This document shows positions 33,490-43,086 of a stretch of 64,000 nucleotides of DNA, one piece after another. Both the position numbers and the translations under genes were made by a program. The stretch spans positions 1-64,000 of the forward strand of contig JAQCTH010000001.1 of NCBI GenBank assembly GCA_027686065.1. The letters are read 5' to 3'. Each line of letters starts with the position of its first letter. The stretch's first letter is position 1. Source of the DNA: Clostridiaceae bacterium AF10-41 (lineage in GTDB: Bacteria; Bacillota; Clostridia; Clostridiales; Clostridiaceae). The notes beneath the pieces are model-generated. The model did no database searches. It saw only the letters and a list, made by a program, of their open reading frames with translations, and was not told the DNA's origin.

Positions 33490-34635
33490 ATGACTAATCA
33501 AATTATAGAGGAAACAATGGTGGACTTACTAAAGGACTTTGATGTTAAGAGAATAAGAACTGGAGATATATTAGATGGAGAAGTAATTGATGTAAATGAT
33601 AAAGAAGTTATGGTAAACATCAATTATGCATTTGATGGAATGATTTTAAAAGAAGATTTAACTAGCATGGATAAAGATCCAAGGGAAGTTGTAAGTAAAG
33701 GAGATAAAATAAGAGTATATGTTTTATCACCTAACGATGGAGAAGGTTATGTTAAACTTTCAAGAACAAGAGCTTTAGAAATAACAGAAAAGGAAGATAT
33801 TCTAAATGCATTTAATAATGAAGAAAATATAACTGTATATGTTAAAGAAGAAGTTAAAGGTGGTTTAGTAGCATATTATGGAAACATAAGAATATTTATA
33901 CCAGCTTCATTGGCATCAAGAGAAAGAATAGAATTAAACTCATTAGTTGGAAAAGAAGTAGAAATTAGAATTATAGAATTAGATTTTAAAGCTAGAAAGA
34001 TAGTTGCATCAAAAAGAGTACTGGAAGATGTAATATATGAAGATAAGAAAAAAGAATTATGGAAATCTGTAAAATCAGGTGAAAAGAGAAGTGGGATAGT
34101 TAAAAAAATAATTAAAGCTGGAGCAATAGTAGATATCGGGGGAATAACAGGTTTAATTCATTTAAGTGACTTATCTTGGGGAAGAGTTTATAATGCAGAA
34201 GATATAGTAAGTGTAGGGGATAAAGTAGAAGTATTCATTGGAGAAATAGATGTTAAGAATGAAAGAGTATCTTTAATATTAAAAGATATAGATAAAGATC
34301 CTTGGGAAGAAAATGGCTCTACTTTAAAAGTGGGAGATATTTTAGAAGGAAAAGTAGTTAATCTATTAAAGTTTGGAGCATTTGTAGAATTATTTCCAGG
34401 AGTGGAAGGACTAGTTCACATCAATGAAATAACAGAAGAAAACATAGCAAAACCATCTGATGTACTTAAAGTAGGACAAATAGTTAAGGTAAAAGTTTTA
34501 GACGTAGATAAAGTTAACAAAAAGGTATCATTAACAATAAAAGATGCAGAAGAAAGATCAAAGGAATATATGCAATATAATGACTCAGACGAAGGAGTTT
34601 CATTAGGAGACTTGTTTAAAGGACTTTTTAATTAA
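33490..34635 (+). CDS. Four-S1-domain RNA-binding protein (ribosomal S1-like)
   Basis: The 381-residue protein consists of four S1 repeats and a short acidic tail. The third (SGIVKKIIKAGAIVDIGGITGLIHLSDLSW) and fourth (LEGKVVNLLKFGAFVELFPGVEGLVHINEI) are canonical. The second is degenerate. This is the usual shape of the Firmicute S1 homologue (YpfD type), shorter than the six-domain E. coli S1. It probably binds mRNA during translation. In many clostridia the gene follows ispH; here it is alone. The ATG at 33490 follows AAGGAGTGA. Confidence 0.9.
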   Translation: MTNQIIEETMVDLLKDFDVKRIRTGDILDGEVIDVNDKEVMVNINYAFDGMILKEDLTSMDKDPREVVSKGDKIRVYVLSPNDGEGYVKLSRTRALEITEKEDILNAFNNEENITVYVKEEVKGGLVAYYGNIRIFIPASLASRERIELNSLVGKEVEIRIIELDFKARKIVASKRVLEDVIYEDKKKELWKSVKSGEKRSGIVKKIIKAGAIVDIGGITGLIHLSDLSWGRVYNAEDIVSVGDKVEVFIGEIDVKNERVSLILKDIDKDPWEENGSTLKVGDILEGKVVNLLKFGAFVELFPGVEGLVHINEITEENIAKPSDVLKVGQIVKVKVLDVDKVNKKVSLTIKDAEERSKEYMQYNDSDEGVSLGDLFKGLFN

Positions 34636-34653
34636 TAAAAGATATAAATTGCA

Positions 34654-34874
34654 AATATAAAGGCTACGATAAATAGATATGTTTCATAAGCTAAATATCT
34701 ACGCAAAGAAGTGCTAGGCTTGGAGAACTACTATGCCAAGAGTTTTGGTTAAACTCGCTGCCCTCAGACAAACCAACAACACTAAGGCATAGTAGTTCTT
34801 CCTTCACCAAGTACTTCTAAATTCTCGCTATATGCTTATTTCACATATTCTATTTACCTTCGCCAACTTATATT
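34654..34874. repeat. 221-bp imperfect palindrome with a stem-loop centre
   Basis: The two halves are inverted copies with small gaps. AATATAA pairs with TTATATT at the ends. AAATAGATATGTTTCATAAGC pairs with GCTTATTTCACATATTCTATTT. GAAGTGCT..TTGG pairs with CCAAGTACTTC, and GAACTACTATGCC pairs with GGCATAGTAGTTC at the inner stem. The centre has a further TTGGTT/AACCAA stem around AACTCGCTGCCCTCAGAC. No ORF spans it. It may be a miniature inverted-repeat element or a large structured RNA. No target-site duplication was identified. Confidence 0.7.
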
Positions 34875-34964
34875 AAGAATTTAAATTAATAATGAATTAA
34901 GTTATTGATAAAAAATAATTGGTGAGGGAAATTAAAAACTTAGTTAAGTGTAGAAGACTATAAT

Positions 34965-35122
34965 TGAGCTTGTTCCCTGTTCCCTGATACCTGTTACTTT
35001 TTACCTAAGAAGCTTGCTTCGCAAAATAAATCTATAGTTTACATTTAGTACTTGATACCTGTTCCCTGTTACTTATAAAATGAAAACAACTGTGAACTGT
35101 GCCTTGTGAACTATGAACTAGA
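34965..35122. repeat. Degenerate TGTTCCC / CTGTGAA repeat arrays
   Basis: Two blocks of TGTTCCCTGTTCCCTGATACCTG-like heptamers (about 34970-35005 and 35048-35073) are followed by a CTGTGAACTGTGCCTTGTGAACTATGAACT block (35088-35120). They resemble the arrays at 8.45 and 30.96 kb. Confidence 0.6.
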
Positions 35123-35123
35123 A

Positions 35124-35140
35124 ATTTTGCTTCGCAAAAT
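35124..35140. terminator. ATTTTGC-N3-GCAAAAT hairpin after pyk
   Basis: This perfect 7-bp hairpin lies 14 bp beyond the pyk stop codon. The same hairpin abuts the end of the PspA operon (31039-31055) and forms the tip of the tex hairpin. As a terminator it is weak; only short T-runs adjoin it. Confidence 0.45.
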
Positions 35141-35153
35141 ATAACAATTGTTA

Positions 35154-36572
35154 TCAGATTTTTTCAATCTTAAGCATATTAGTTCCACCTATTTCAGCAC
35201 TTGGCATTCCAGCAGCAACTATTATATCATCGCCTTGTTTTGCAAAGGAAAGGTTAGTAGCAACTTTTTTAGCTTCAGATAGTATTTCATCGGTAGTAGT
35301 AAATACATCACATTTAGTAGGGAAAATTCCAAAATTAAGATTCAAGCCTCTTCTAACTTCATCATAAGGAGTTATAGCAATAATTGGGCATTTAGGTCTA
35401 TATTTTGATATAAGCTTAGCTGTTGCACCACTATTAGTAGCAGCAACAACTGCTTTTGCATGTAAGAGGTTTGAACTTCTACAAGCTGAATAACTAATAG
35501 CTTCAGAGAAAGAAGTCAATGAAGGTTCTTTTAATCGCTTGTTTAAGTAATTGTAGTCTAAGTTTTCTTCAGTTTCTATTGCTATCTTAGACATGGTTAT
35601 AGCAGCTTCTATTGGATAATTTCCACTTGCACTTTCTCCACTTAACATAATAGCATCAGTTCCATCAAAGATTGCATTACATATATCGCAAGCCTCAGCT
35701 CTTGTAGGAAGAGAATTTCTTATCATAGAGTCAAGCATTTGAGTTGCAGTTATAACTATTTTACCAGCTTCATTACATTTTCTTATTATATTTTTTTGTA
35801 TGATAGGTACTTTTTCAATAGGAATTTCAACACCCATATCACCTCTAGCAACCATAATTCCATCTGAAGCTTCTATTATAGAATCTATGTTATCTACACC
35901 TTCTTGATTTTCTATTTTAGCAATAATTTGGATATATTCACCATTATGTTCCTTTAAAACCTTTCTTACATCATCTATATCAGAAGCTTTTCTTATAAAA
36001 GAAGCAGCAACAAAGTCTACTTTATTTTCACATCCAAAAATTAAATCTTCTTTATCCTTTTCGGTTATGGAAGGTAGGTTTATTTTAACATTAGGAACAT
36101 TAACACCTTTATGGTTTTTAATAGTTCCACCCACTGTAACTATACAATTAATTTCATTTCCTGTTACATTTTCTATTTTGAATCTTAATAAACCATCATC
36201 AACTAAAATTTCTCCACCGATTTTGACATCTTTGTATAAGTCAGTATAGGATATAGAACATTTTTCATTATCACCCAGTATTTCATTACCACAAATAAAA
36301 GTAAACTTTTGACCTTCAGTTAGAAGAACACCATCATTTACAAAGTTATGTGTTCTAATCTTTGGACCTTTAATATCTAAAATAATAGCAGTAGGAGATT
36401 TTAAATCTTCCCTAACCTTTTTTATAAGATCTATTTTTTGTTTATGAGTTTCGTGAGTGCCATGTGAAAAATTTAATCTAGCTGCACTCATCCCTATTTC
36501 TATAAATTTTCTTAGAATTTCTTCGTTATCACTAGCAGGTCCAATTGTAAAAATCATTTTTGTTTTTTGCAT
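35154..36572 (-). CDS. pyk: Pyruvate kinase
   Basis: Pyruvate kinase converts phosphoenolpyruvate and ADP to pyruvate and ATP in glycolysis. The 472 residues are the compact form without the C-terminal PEP-utiliser domain common in Bacillales. Visible motifs are KMIFTIGPAS, ARLNFSHGTHE, the active-site IMVARGDMGVEIP and ITATQMLDSM, and the effector domain with TNSGATAKLISKYRP. The start is the ATG at 36572, behind GAGGTGA; an in-frame GTG upstream lies within that ribosome site. Confidence 0.97.
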   Translation of the reverse strand: MQKTKMIFTIGPASDNEEILRKFIEIGMSAARLNFSHGTHETHKQKIDLIKKVREDLKSPTAIILDIKGPKIRTHNFVNDGVLLTEGQKFTFICGNEILGDNEKCSISYTDLYKDVKIGGEILVDDGLLRFKIENVTGNEINCIVTVGGTIKNHKGVNVPNVKINLPSITEKDKEDLIFGCENKVDFVAASFIRKASDIDDVRKVLKEHNGEYIQIIAKIENQEGVDNIDSIIEASDGIMVARGDMGVEIPIEKVPIIQKNIIRKCNEAGKIVITATQMLDSMIRNSLPTRAEACDICNAIFDGTDAIMLSGESASGNYPIEAAITMSKIAIETEENLDYNYLNKRLKEPSLTSFSEAISYSACRSSNLLHAKAVVAATNSGATAKLISKYRPKCPIIAITPYDEVRRGLNLNFGIFPTKCDVFTTTDEILSEAKKVATNLSFAKQGDDIIVAAGMPSAEIGGTNMLKIEKI

Positions 36573-36727
36573 AAAAATCACCTCACACTTAAATTAAAAA
36601 TAGTTAAATATAAAGAATATTTAGAATATTTATAATAAAAAAATAGAATTTAAGTATCATATATACTATGATATACTAAAACTATATATTAATTCTAACA
36701 TAATTTACTAAGAAGGGAGAAAAAAAC

Positions 36728-38179
36728 ATGAATATTTTACAAAATTTAGAACCAAAAAATGTTTTTAAATATTTTGAAGAGATATCACAAATACCAAGAG
36801 GATCAGGAAATGAAAAGGCTATAAGTGATTATTTGGTAAGTGTAGCTAAAAAGTTAAATTTAGAAGTAATTCAAGATAATGCATTAAATGTTATTATAAA
36901 GAAGTCTGGAACAAAGGGGTATGAAAGTTCTGATACTGTAATACTTCAAGGTCATATGGATATGGTTTGTGAAAAAAATAAAGGAACTAATCATGATTTT
37001 GAAAAAGATCCTTTAAAATTAAGAGTAATTGATGATATGGTTTATGCAACAGATACTACTTTAGGATCAGATAATGGAATTGCAGTGGCATATGCTTTAG
37101 CTATACTAGAATCAACAGATATACCACATCCACCAATTGAAGTTTTAATAACTACAGACGAAGAAACTGGTATGTCAGGAGCAATGGCTATATCTAAAGA
37201 ACACATAAGTGGAAAGATATTATTGAACCTAGACAATGAAGAAGAAGGACACCTATTAGTAAGTTGTGCAGGTGGAGTAAGAAGCAAGCATGTGTTAAAT
37301 GCAGATTTAGAGGAAGCAGGAGATTACAATAATTCTTTACATATAGAAGTAAGAGGATTAAAGGGTGGCCATTCTGGAATGGAGATCAATAAAGAAAGAG
37401 GAAATTCTAATAAAATAATGGGTAGGATTTTAAAGTCTTTATTAAATTTAGATTATAGATTAGTTTCAATAAATGGTGGATCTAAAAATAACGCTATTCC
37501 AAGAGAAGCTGATGCAGTTATAGCATTGAAGAATAATAATTTAGAAGAAGCTAAAGAGTTAATAAATCAATGGAATACTATTTTATTAAACGAGTTAAAA
37601 ACACAAGATCCAGGAATAAACATTAGTATTTTAGAAAATACTGAAAAGGTAGAAAAAGTATTTAGCAAGAATTGTACTGAAAAGACTGTTAATTTATTAT
37701 ATTTAATACCAAATGGAATAAACACAAATAGTGTAGAAATAAAAGACTTAGTAGAAAGTTCAACAAACTTAGGAGTTGTTACTACTAATGGAACTAAGGT
37801 TGAATTTGATAGTGCAATAAGAAGTTCAGTTTCATCTTTAAAAGATGAAATAGTTTTAAGAAGTAAGACTATAGCAGAGCTCATTGGAGCAGAATTTGAA
37901 ACTACTGCAGGATATCCAGAATGGCAATATGATAGTGAATCAAAAGTAAGAGGAATTTGCCAAGATGTGTATAAAAGAATGTATGGAAAAGATGCGAAAA
38001 TAGTAGCAATACATGCAGGGGTTGAATGTGGATTATTTAATGAAAAATTAGGAAAGCTAGATATGATTAGCTTTGGTCCAAATTTATATGATGTTCATAC
38101 TCCGCAAGAACATATGAGTATAACATCAGTAAAAAATGTTTGGGATTATTTATTAGAAGTACTTAAAGAATTAAAATAA
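36728..38179 (+). CDS. pepD: Aminoacyl-histidine dipeptidase PepD (M20C)
   Basis: The 483-residue metallopeptidase hydrolyses Xaa-His dipeptides such as carnosine and other short peptides in the cytoplasm. Zinc-site motifs are in place: QGHMDMV (H76, D78), LGSDNG (bridging D115), TTDEETG (E145/E146), LLNLDNEEEG and the C-terminal HAGVECGLF. The length agrees with the family. It starts behind AAGAAGGGAG and is a single gene closed by a strong terminator. Confidence 0.95.
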   Translation: MNILQNLEPKNVFKYFEEISQIPRGSGNEKAISDYLVSVAKKLNLEVIQDNALNVIIKKSGTKGYESSDTVILQGHMDMVCEKNKGTNHDFEKDPLKLRVIDDMVYATDTTLGSDNGIAVAYALAILESTDIPHPPIEVLITTDEETGMSGAMAISKEHISGKILLNLDNEEEGHLLVSCAGGVRSKHVLNADLEEAGDYNNSLHIEVRGLKGGHSGMEINKERGNSNKIMGRILKSLLNLDYRLVSINGGSKNNAIPREADAVIALKNNNLEEAKELINQWNTILLNELKTQDPGINISILENTEKVEKVFSKNCTEKTVNLLYLIPNGINTNSVEIKDLVESSTNLGVVTTNGTKVEFDSAIRSSVSSLKDEIVLRSKTIAELIGAEFETTAGYPEWQYDSESKVRGICQDVYKRMYGKDAKIVAIHAGVECGLFNEKLGKLDMISFGPNLYDVHTPQEHMSITSVKNVWDYLLEVLKELK

Positions 38180-38222
38180 AATTTATGAATAATTAAATAA
38201 ATATATAAATATAAATATAAAT

Positions 38223-38264
38223 AAAAATAGTTAGACCATTATTTCGTGGTCTAACTATTTTTAT
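38223..38264 (+). terminator. Terminator after pepD
   Basis: AAAAATAGTTAGACCA pairs perfectly with TGGTCTAACTATTTTT over an 8-nt loop, followed by a T-rich end. Confidence 0.88.
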
Positions 38265-38267
38265 TTA

Positions 38268-38402
38268 GTTTACAGCACACAATTCACAATTTAAAAAATA
38301 ATTTTACATAATGAATATTATCAAAAATATTAGAATATATATCTAATATACAAAATGTAATTAAACTAAAAATTAATTATTAATCGTAAATTGTTAATTG
38401 TC
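38268..38402. repeat. AT-rich repeat-word region upstream of the SPOR gene
   Basis: Words of the ACAATTCACAATTT and TTAATTATTAATCGTAAATTG type occur at both ends of this gap. They relate to those at 8.45 kb. No gene is seen. Confidence 0.4.
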
Positions 38403-38419
38403 AAAAGGGGGATGATAAA

Positions 38420-39139
38420 GTGAAGTACACAAAATATCATTACAAAAAGAAAAATGATGGAGCTAAGTTTATGACTTCATTAGTTATGACAACTCTTGCT
38501 GCTATAATTATAGGTTTAATTGGGGGATGGGTAGTGCTAAAGGTTATGCCTATTATAAATAGCAATGGATTGCAACCAGTAATAAACACAAATAACAATA
38601 CTCAGAATAATAATACACAGAATAATGAACAACAAGTTAAAGAACAAAAATTTTCTTTTATACAATGCGGATATTTTTCCAAAGAAGATAATGCTAAACA
38701 GGTATTAGCTAAGATAGGGAATGATTTTAATTCCTTTATTGCAAAGGATGAGACTGGAAAGTTCAGAGTATTAGCAGGTGTAACAAGTGAAGATAAGTTA
38801 GCAGAAGTAACAGAGAAACTAAAATCAAAAGGAGTAGAAAATGCCAAAATAAGTATGGTATTAAATCAGAATGATGAAGTTCAGGGGCAAATTGCAGCAA
38901 TAACAGAGGGGTATTTACAAATAATAAATACTGCAAATGATGAAGACGTTAAAGAAATAAATACAAAAGATTTTAAGGTTTGGACAAAAGAACTAAAAGA
39001 AGTTAGTGAAGGTAAAGGTGTAGATATATTAAAAGAGTATAAAGCTCATATAGAGGCGTTACCAGAATTAATTACTAGAGAAAATACAGTATCAGAAGTA
39101 GAGTATATTTATTCAATATTAAGTAAAGTACAAGGATAA
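38420..39139 (+). CDS. SPOR-domain membrane protein
   Basis: The 239-residue protein has one transmembrane helix near residues 15-45 and an Asn/Gln-rich linker. A SPOR domain spans about 73-143 (FSFIQCGYFSKEDNAKQVLAKI to GVENAKISMVL). SPOR domains bind denuded peptidoglycan at division sites or in sporulating cells. A helical C-terminal domain of unknown role follows. It starts with GTG at 38420 behind AGGGGGATGA. Its gene lies just upstream of the shape/division cluster. Confidence 0.88.
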   Translation: MKYTKYHYKKKNDGAKFMTSLVMTTLAAIIIGLIGGWVVLKVMPIINSNGLQPVINTNNNTQNNNTQNNEQQVKEQKFSFIQCGYFSKEDNAKQVLAKIGNDFNSFIAKDETGKFRVLAGVTSEDKLAEVTEKLKSKGVENAKISMVLNQNDEVQGQIAAITEGYLQIINTANDEDVKEINTKDFKVWTKELKEVSEGKGVDILKEYKAHIEALPELITRENTVSEVEYIYSILSKVQG

Positions 39140-39197
39140 AAAGCGGTTATGGATAAAAATTACAAAACTATTAAAAATAAATAAAAATTAAACAAAG

Positions 39198-39278
39198 AAA
39201 GACAAAGCCACTTGTTTGAAGTCTTATATAATGATAAACTATATAAGATATAAGATAGGAATAAAGGGCTTTGTCTTT
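39198..39278 (+). terminator. Nested terminator after the SPOR gene
   Basis: AAAGACAAAGCC (39198-39209) pairs with GGCTTTGTCTTT (39267-39278) and encloses a second stem, TCTTATATA with TATATAAGA. The combined fold ends in T-rich sequence. Confidence 0.7.
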
Positions 39279-39379
39279 ATATCCATTCTTTGTTAGTTTA
39301 AGCATTTAAAGATTTAGAGTTTAAAACATCACCTTTTGTTAATACTATAAAATATGTATAAAAATAGGATGTGATAGGT

Positions 39380-39949
39380 TTGAAATATGTTTTAGCGTCA
39401 GGATCAGAAAGACGACAAGAATTATTACATAGAATAATAGATGAATTTGACATAATAATAAGTGACTTTGATGAACATAAGGTTTTATTTAAAAACAATG
39501 TAGATGAATATGTGATTACATTAGCCAAGGGAAAGGCTCTTGGTGTTAAAGAGAGCCTAAAAGAAGATGCAATAATAATTGCAGGAGATACTATAGTTGT
39601 TTTAGAAAATAAAATATTAGGAAAGCCTACCAATGAAGAAGATGCATATAATATGTTAAAATTACTTAGTGGAAGAACTCATAGAGTATATTCTGGAATC
39701 GTGATTATAAATATGTATAACAATAAAATAGAACAGAAATCTCTTTATACAGAGGTTAAATTTTCAACTTTAAGTGATGATGAAATAAAGGAATACATAA
39801 GAACTGGAGAACCTTTTGATAAAGCAGGAGCTTATGGAATTCAGGGGTACGGTGGTGTATTTATAGAAAGTATAAATGGGTGTTATTACAATGTAGTAGG
39901 ACTACCATTAAATCTTTTAAATAAAATGCTTAATAAGGTTAAAGAATAA
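39380..39949 (+). CDS. maf: Maf-family nucleotide pyrophosphatase
   Basis: Maf proteins hydrolyse non-canonical or modified NTPs (dTTP/UTP type) and are linked to septum inhibition. The product begins KYVLASGSERRQELL, matching the family start (usually LASxSPRR). It has the IIAGDTIVVLENKILGKP, SGRTHRVYSG and GAYGIQGYGGVFIESINGCYYNVVGLP motifs. The TTG at 39380 gives the family-typical N-terminus and sits after AGGATGTGA. A GTG at 39371 is the alternative. It heads the maf-radC-mreBCD order. Confidence 0.93.
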   Translation: MKYVLASGSERRQELLHRIIDEFDIIISDFDEHKVLFKNNVDEYVITLAKGKALGVKESLKEDAIIIAGDTIVVLENKILGKPTNEEDAYNMLKLLSGRTHRVYSGIVIINMYNNKIEQKSLYTEVKFSTLSDDEIKEYIRTGEPFDKAGAYGIQGYGGVFIESINGCYYNVVGLPLNLLNKMLNKVKE

Positions 39950-40006
39950 TAATTTAGGGTATATTTAATAATAAGAATAGTATTATTTTGAGGAGTAATT
40001 ATATAG

Positions 40007-40696
40007 ATGAATAATAGTATAAAAGTTATTGATATACCAAAAGAAGAAAGGCCTATAGAAAAACTATTGCTTAATGGGCCAGAAGTATTAAGTAATGCAG
40101 AACTTCTTGCTGTAATCCTAAGAACAGGAACAAGAGGCGAAAATGTTATTTCATTAAGTACAAGAATACTTTCTGAATTTGATGGACTTAGTGGTTTATT
40201 AGAAACAGATATTAATGAAATTACTAATATAAAAGGAATCAAAAGCATAAAAGCAAGTCAAATACTAGCTATAGGTGAGCTCTTTAAAAGAATTAGTTCA
40301 TTAAATCTTTTAAAGAAAAATATAAGTATATCTTCACCAAGTGATATATCAAAGCTTTTAATGAATGAAATGGTTGGTTTAAAGCAAGAAATATTAAAAG
40401 TGATAATGTTAGATACAAAGAATAATGTTATAGGTATTAAAGATGTGTTTAAGGGGAGCCTAAATACATCTATAGTACATCCAAGAGAGATATTTAAAGA
40501 AGCTCTTAAAAAAAGTAGTTCAAGTATAATTATTTGTCATAATCATCCATCAGGAGATCCTACACCTAGTAAAGAAGATATTAATATTACTATAAGATTA
40601 AAAGAGTGTAGCAAGATAATGGGCATTGATTTACTAGATCACTTAATAATTGGAAAATATAAATTTGTAAGTTTAAAAGAAAAAGGAATAATATAA
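40007..40696 (+). CDS. radC: RadC-family JAMM metalloprotein
   Basis: The 229 residues comprise an N-terminal helix-hairpin-helix region ([18 protein letters not shown]) and a C-terminal JAB1/MPN-like domain with the zinc motif [14 protein letters not shown]. The name comes from an old, disputed link to DNA repair; the true function is unknown. Its position between maf and mreB is conserved in many Firmicutes. GAGGAG lies about 11 nt before the ATG. Confidence 0.95.
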   Translation: MNNSIKVIDIPKEERPIEKLLLNGPEVLSNAELLAVILRTGTRGENVISLSTRILSEFDGLSGLLETDINEITNIKGIKSIKASQILAIGELFKRISSLNLLKKNISISSPSDISKLLMNEMVGLKQEILKVIMLDTKNNVIGIKDVFKGSLNTSIVHPREIFKEALKKSSSSIIICHNHPSGDPTPSKEDINITIRLKECSKIMGIDLLDHLIIGKYKFVSLKEKGII

Positions 40697-40713
40697 GCGA
40701 AAGGGGAATTCAT

Positions 40714-41733
40714 ATGGGATTTTTCAGTAGTAATAAGGATATGGGAATAGATTTAGGAACAGCAAATACGCTTGTTTTTGTTAAGGGGAAAGGTATAGTT
40801 TTAAGTGAACCTTCAGTAGTTGCTATAAATAGTGCTACAAGAAGACCTTTAGCAGTAGGTGCTGAAGCTAAGTTAATGATAGGAAGAACGCCAGGAAATA
40901 TAGTAGCTATTAGACCATTAAAAGATGGGGTTATAGCCGACTTTGACATAGCACAAACAATGTTAAAAAAATTAATAGAAAAGGTAACTAGCAAAAGTGC
41001 CTTTACTAGTCCAAGAATTATAGTTTGCTATCCATCAGGGGTAACAGAAGTTGAAAGAAGAGCAATAGAAGAAGCAGCTAAATTTGCAGGAGCGAGAGAT
41101 GTTGTACTAATGGAAGAACCTATGGCAGCAGCAATAGGAGCAGGACTTCCAGTTGGAGAACCAACAGGAAGTATGATAGTTGATATTGGTGGAGGAACAA
41201 CAGAAGTTGCTATAATTTCTTTAGGGGGAATAGTAACTAGTAAGTCATTAAGAGTAGCTGGTGATGAATTAGACCAAGCAATAATAGCTTATATAAAGAA
41301 AGAATTTAACCTAATGATAGGTGAAAGAACAGCAGAACAAGTTAAAATGGAACTTGGATCAGCATATAAAACAGATGAAGAAGAAATTAACATGGATATC
41401 AAGGGAAGAGATATGATTACAGGATTACCAAAGACAGTGGTAGTTACAGATACTCAAATTAGAGATGCATTAAAGGAACCTGTATATGCAATTATAGAAT
41501 CAATAAAGACAACTCTAGAAAAGACACCACCTGAACTTGCAGCGGATATAATGGAAAAAGGAATAATGTTAGCTGGTGGAGGAGCTCTATTAAGAGGATT
41601 GGATATGTTAATTAACCACGAAACAAATATGCCTGTTCATATAGCAGAATCACCTCTTGATTGTGTTGTTTTAGGAGCGGGTAAGGCATTAGATAACTTT
41701 GATGAATTAAGTAAAAGTCAAAGAGGTCAATAA
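40714..41733 (+). CDS. mreB: Rod shape-determining protein MreB
   Basis: MreB is the actin-like ATPase whose membrane filaments direct lateral wall synthesis. The 339-residue protein has the phosphate-1 loop ([14 protein letters not shown]), phosphate-2 loop ([15 protein letters not shown]) and adenosine motif ([15 protein letters not shown]). The N-terminal MGFFSSNKD gives the short membrane-associating end. It overlaps mreC by one base (TAATG). Confidence 0.97.
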   Translation: MGFFSSNKDMGIDLGTANTLVFVKGKGIVLSEPSVVAINSATRRPLAVGAEAKLMIGRTPGNIVAIRPLKDGVIADFDIAQTMLKKLIEKVTSKSAFTSPRIIVCYPSGVTEVERRAIEEAAKFAGARDVVLMEEPMAAAIGAGLPVGEPTGSMIVDIGGGTTEVAIISLGGIVTSKSLRVAGDELDQAIIAYIKKEFNLMIGERTAEQVKMELGSAYKTDEEEINMDIKGRDMITGLPKTVVVTDTQIRDALKEPVYAIIESIKTTLEKTPPELAADIMEKGIMLAGGGALLRGLDMLINHETNMPVHIAESPLDCVVLGAGKALDNFDELSKSQRGQ

Positions 41734-42584
41734 TGAAGCTTCTAAAGAATAAACTGGCAGTTACTATAATAGTGCTGTCAGTTGCCTTTTTAGGCATAAT
41801 TATTTATACAATTAATAGTGAACAAAAAAATATTGTTTCAAGTGGTTTTGGTAGTGCTGTTAACCCTCTGCAAAAAGTGGTATATACTATAAATGATAAA
41901 ATAAAGGGAACTTTAGATTTCTTTTTAAATTTTTCAAAGGTTAAAGAAGAGAATAATGATTTAACTAAAAAAAATATAGAATTAGAAAATAAGCTATTAG
42001 AGTATGATAAATTAAAGGAAGAAAATGATAGGTTAAGGGAAGTTTTAAATTTTAAAGATTCAAAAAATAATTATGATTATTTAGGATGTGAAATAATAGG
42101 CTATAGTGGTGAAAGTTTTTCCAATGGATATATTATAGATAAAGGCGAGAATAATGGACTAAAGAAGGGTATGGTTATTATTTCCAATAAAGGGCTTGTT
42201 GGACAAATAGCTAGTACAGGCTCCAACTGGGCAATAGTTCAAAGTTTATTAAATGAAAACATAGCAGTTTCTGTAATGATAAATAGTACAAGAGAGACAA
42301 CTGGAATATTAAAGGGATATATAACTCATAGTAATGATAACTTGACTAAAGTTACTAATTTACCAATAGATTCGGCAATAAAAGAAGGTGATGTAATAGT
42401 TACATCAGGACTTGGACAAATTTATCCAAAGGAAGTAAGAATTGGGGAAGTTATATCTGTTGAAACAGATGAAATTAAGGTAATGAAAACGGCAATAGTT
42501 AAACCTTTTGTTGATTTTAATAGGTTAGAAGAGCTTTTTGTAGTTATTCCTAAGGAAACAAGAGAAATAAAATATGATAATTAG
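41733..42584 (+). CDS. mreC: Rod shape-determining protein MreC
   Basis: The 283-residue protein has one N-terminal transmembrane helix (~8-27) and a coiled coil (~65-105, KKNIELENKLLEYDKLKEENDRLRE). An extracytoplasmic beta domain follows, with GLVGQIASTGSNWAIVQSLL and VTSGLGQIYPKEVRIGEV. It links MreB to the elongasome PBP. Its start overlaps the mreB stop. Confidence 0.96.
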   Translation: MKLLKNKLAVTIIVLSVAFLGIIIYTINSEQKNIVSSGFGSAVNPLQKVVYTINDKIKGTLDFFLNFSKVKEENNDLTKKNIELENKLLEYDKLKEENDRLREVLNFKDSKNNYDYLGCEIIGYSGESFSNGYIIDKGENNGLKKGMVIISNKGLVGQIASTGSNWAIVQSLLNENIAVSVMINSTRETTGILKGYITHSNDNLTKVTNLPIDSAIKEGDVIVTSGLGQIYPKEVRIGEVISVETDEIKVMKTAIVKPFVDFNRLEELFVVIPKETREIKYDN

Positions 42585-42594
42585 AGGGTAGTAT

Positions 42595-43086
42595 ATGAAA
42601 AAATGGGTTTTAATTTTAATTTCACTAATACTTTTAATATTTGATAATTCTCTTATGCCTTTTTTATCTATAAAAGGATCCTATCCAAGTTTACTTTTCA
42701 TTTTTATAATAGCATACTCAATAATAAATGGAAAATCGGAAGCAATATTTATTGGGGTTATAGCAGGGCTAATGCAAGATGTATTTTTTGATAACATATT
42801 TGGGATAAATGCCTTAATAAATATGCTTTTATGTTTACTAGCAGCCGTAATAGGAGAAAACATATATAGGGAAAAGAAATTAATACCTGTAATATCAGTT
42901 ATATTTATATCCATATTAAAAGTATTGTCCATATTTACAATATTTAAGCTTGCAGGTAGAACAATAAATATACAAGTGGGGATGTTTACTGCTTTGTATA
43001 ATGCTGTAATAATGTTTTTAGGGTATGATTTTGTTTTAAAGCTTTATGATATTGAATATAAAAATAGATCATGGAGGTTTAAATGA
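42595..43086 (+). CDS. mreD: Rod shape-determining protein MreD
   Basis: The 163-residue integral membrane protein has about five helices, with the MreD-typical GKSEAIFIGVIAGLMQDVFFDNIFGINAL region. It acts with MreC and RodA/PBP2 in wall elongation. It begins 10 bp after mreC and overlaps the PBP gene by 4 bp (ATGA). Confidence 0.94.
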   Translation: MKKWVLILISLILLIFDNSLMPFLSIKGSYPSLLFIFIIAYSIINGKSEAIFIGVIAGLMQDVFFDNIFGINALINMLLCLLAAVIGENIYREKKLIPVISVIFISILKVLSIFTIFKLAGRTINIQVGMFTALYNAVIMFLGYDFVLKLYDIEYKNRSWRFK

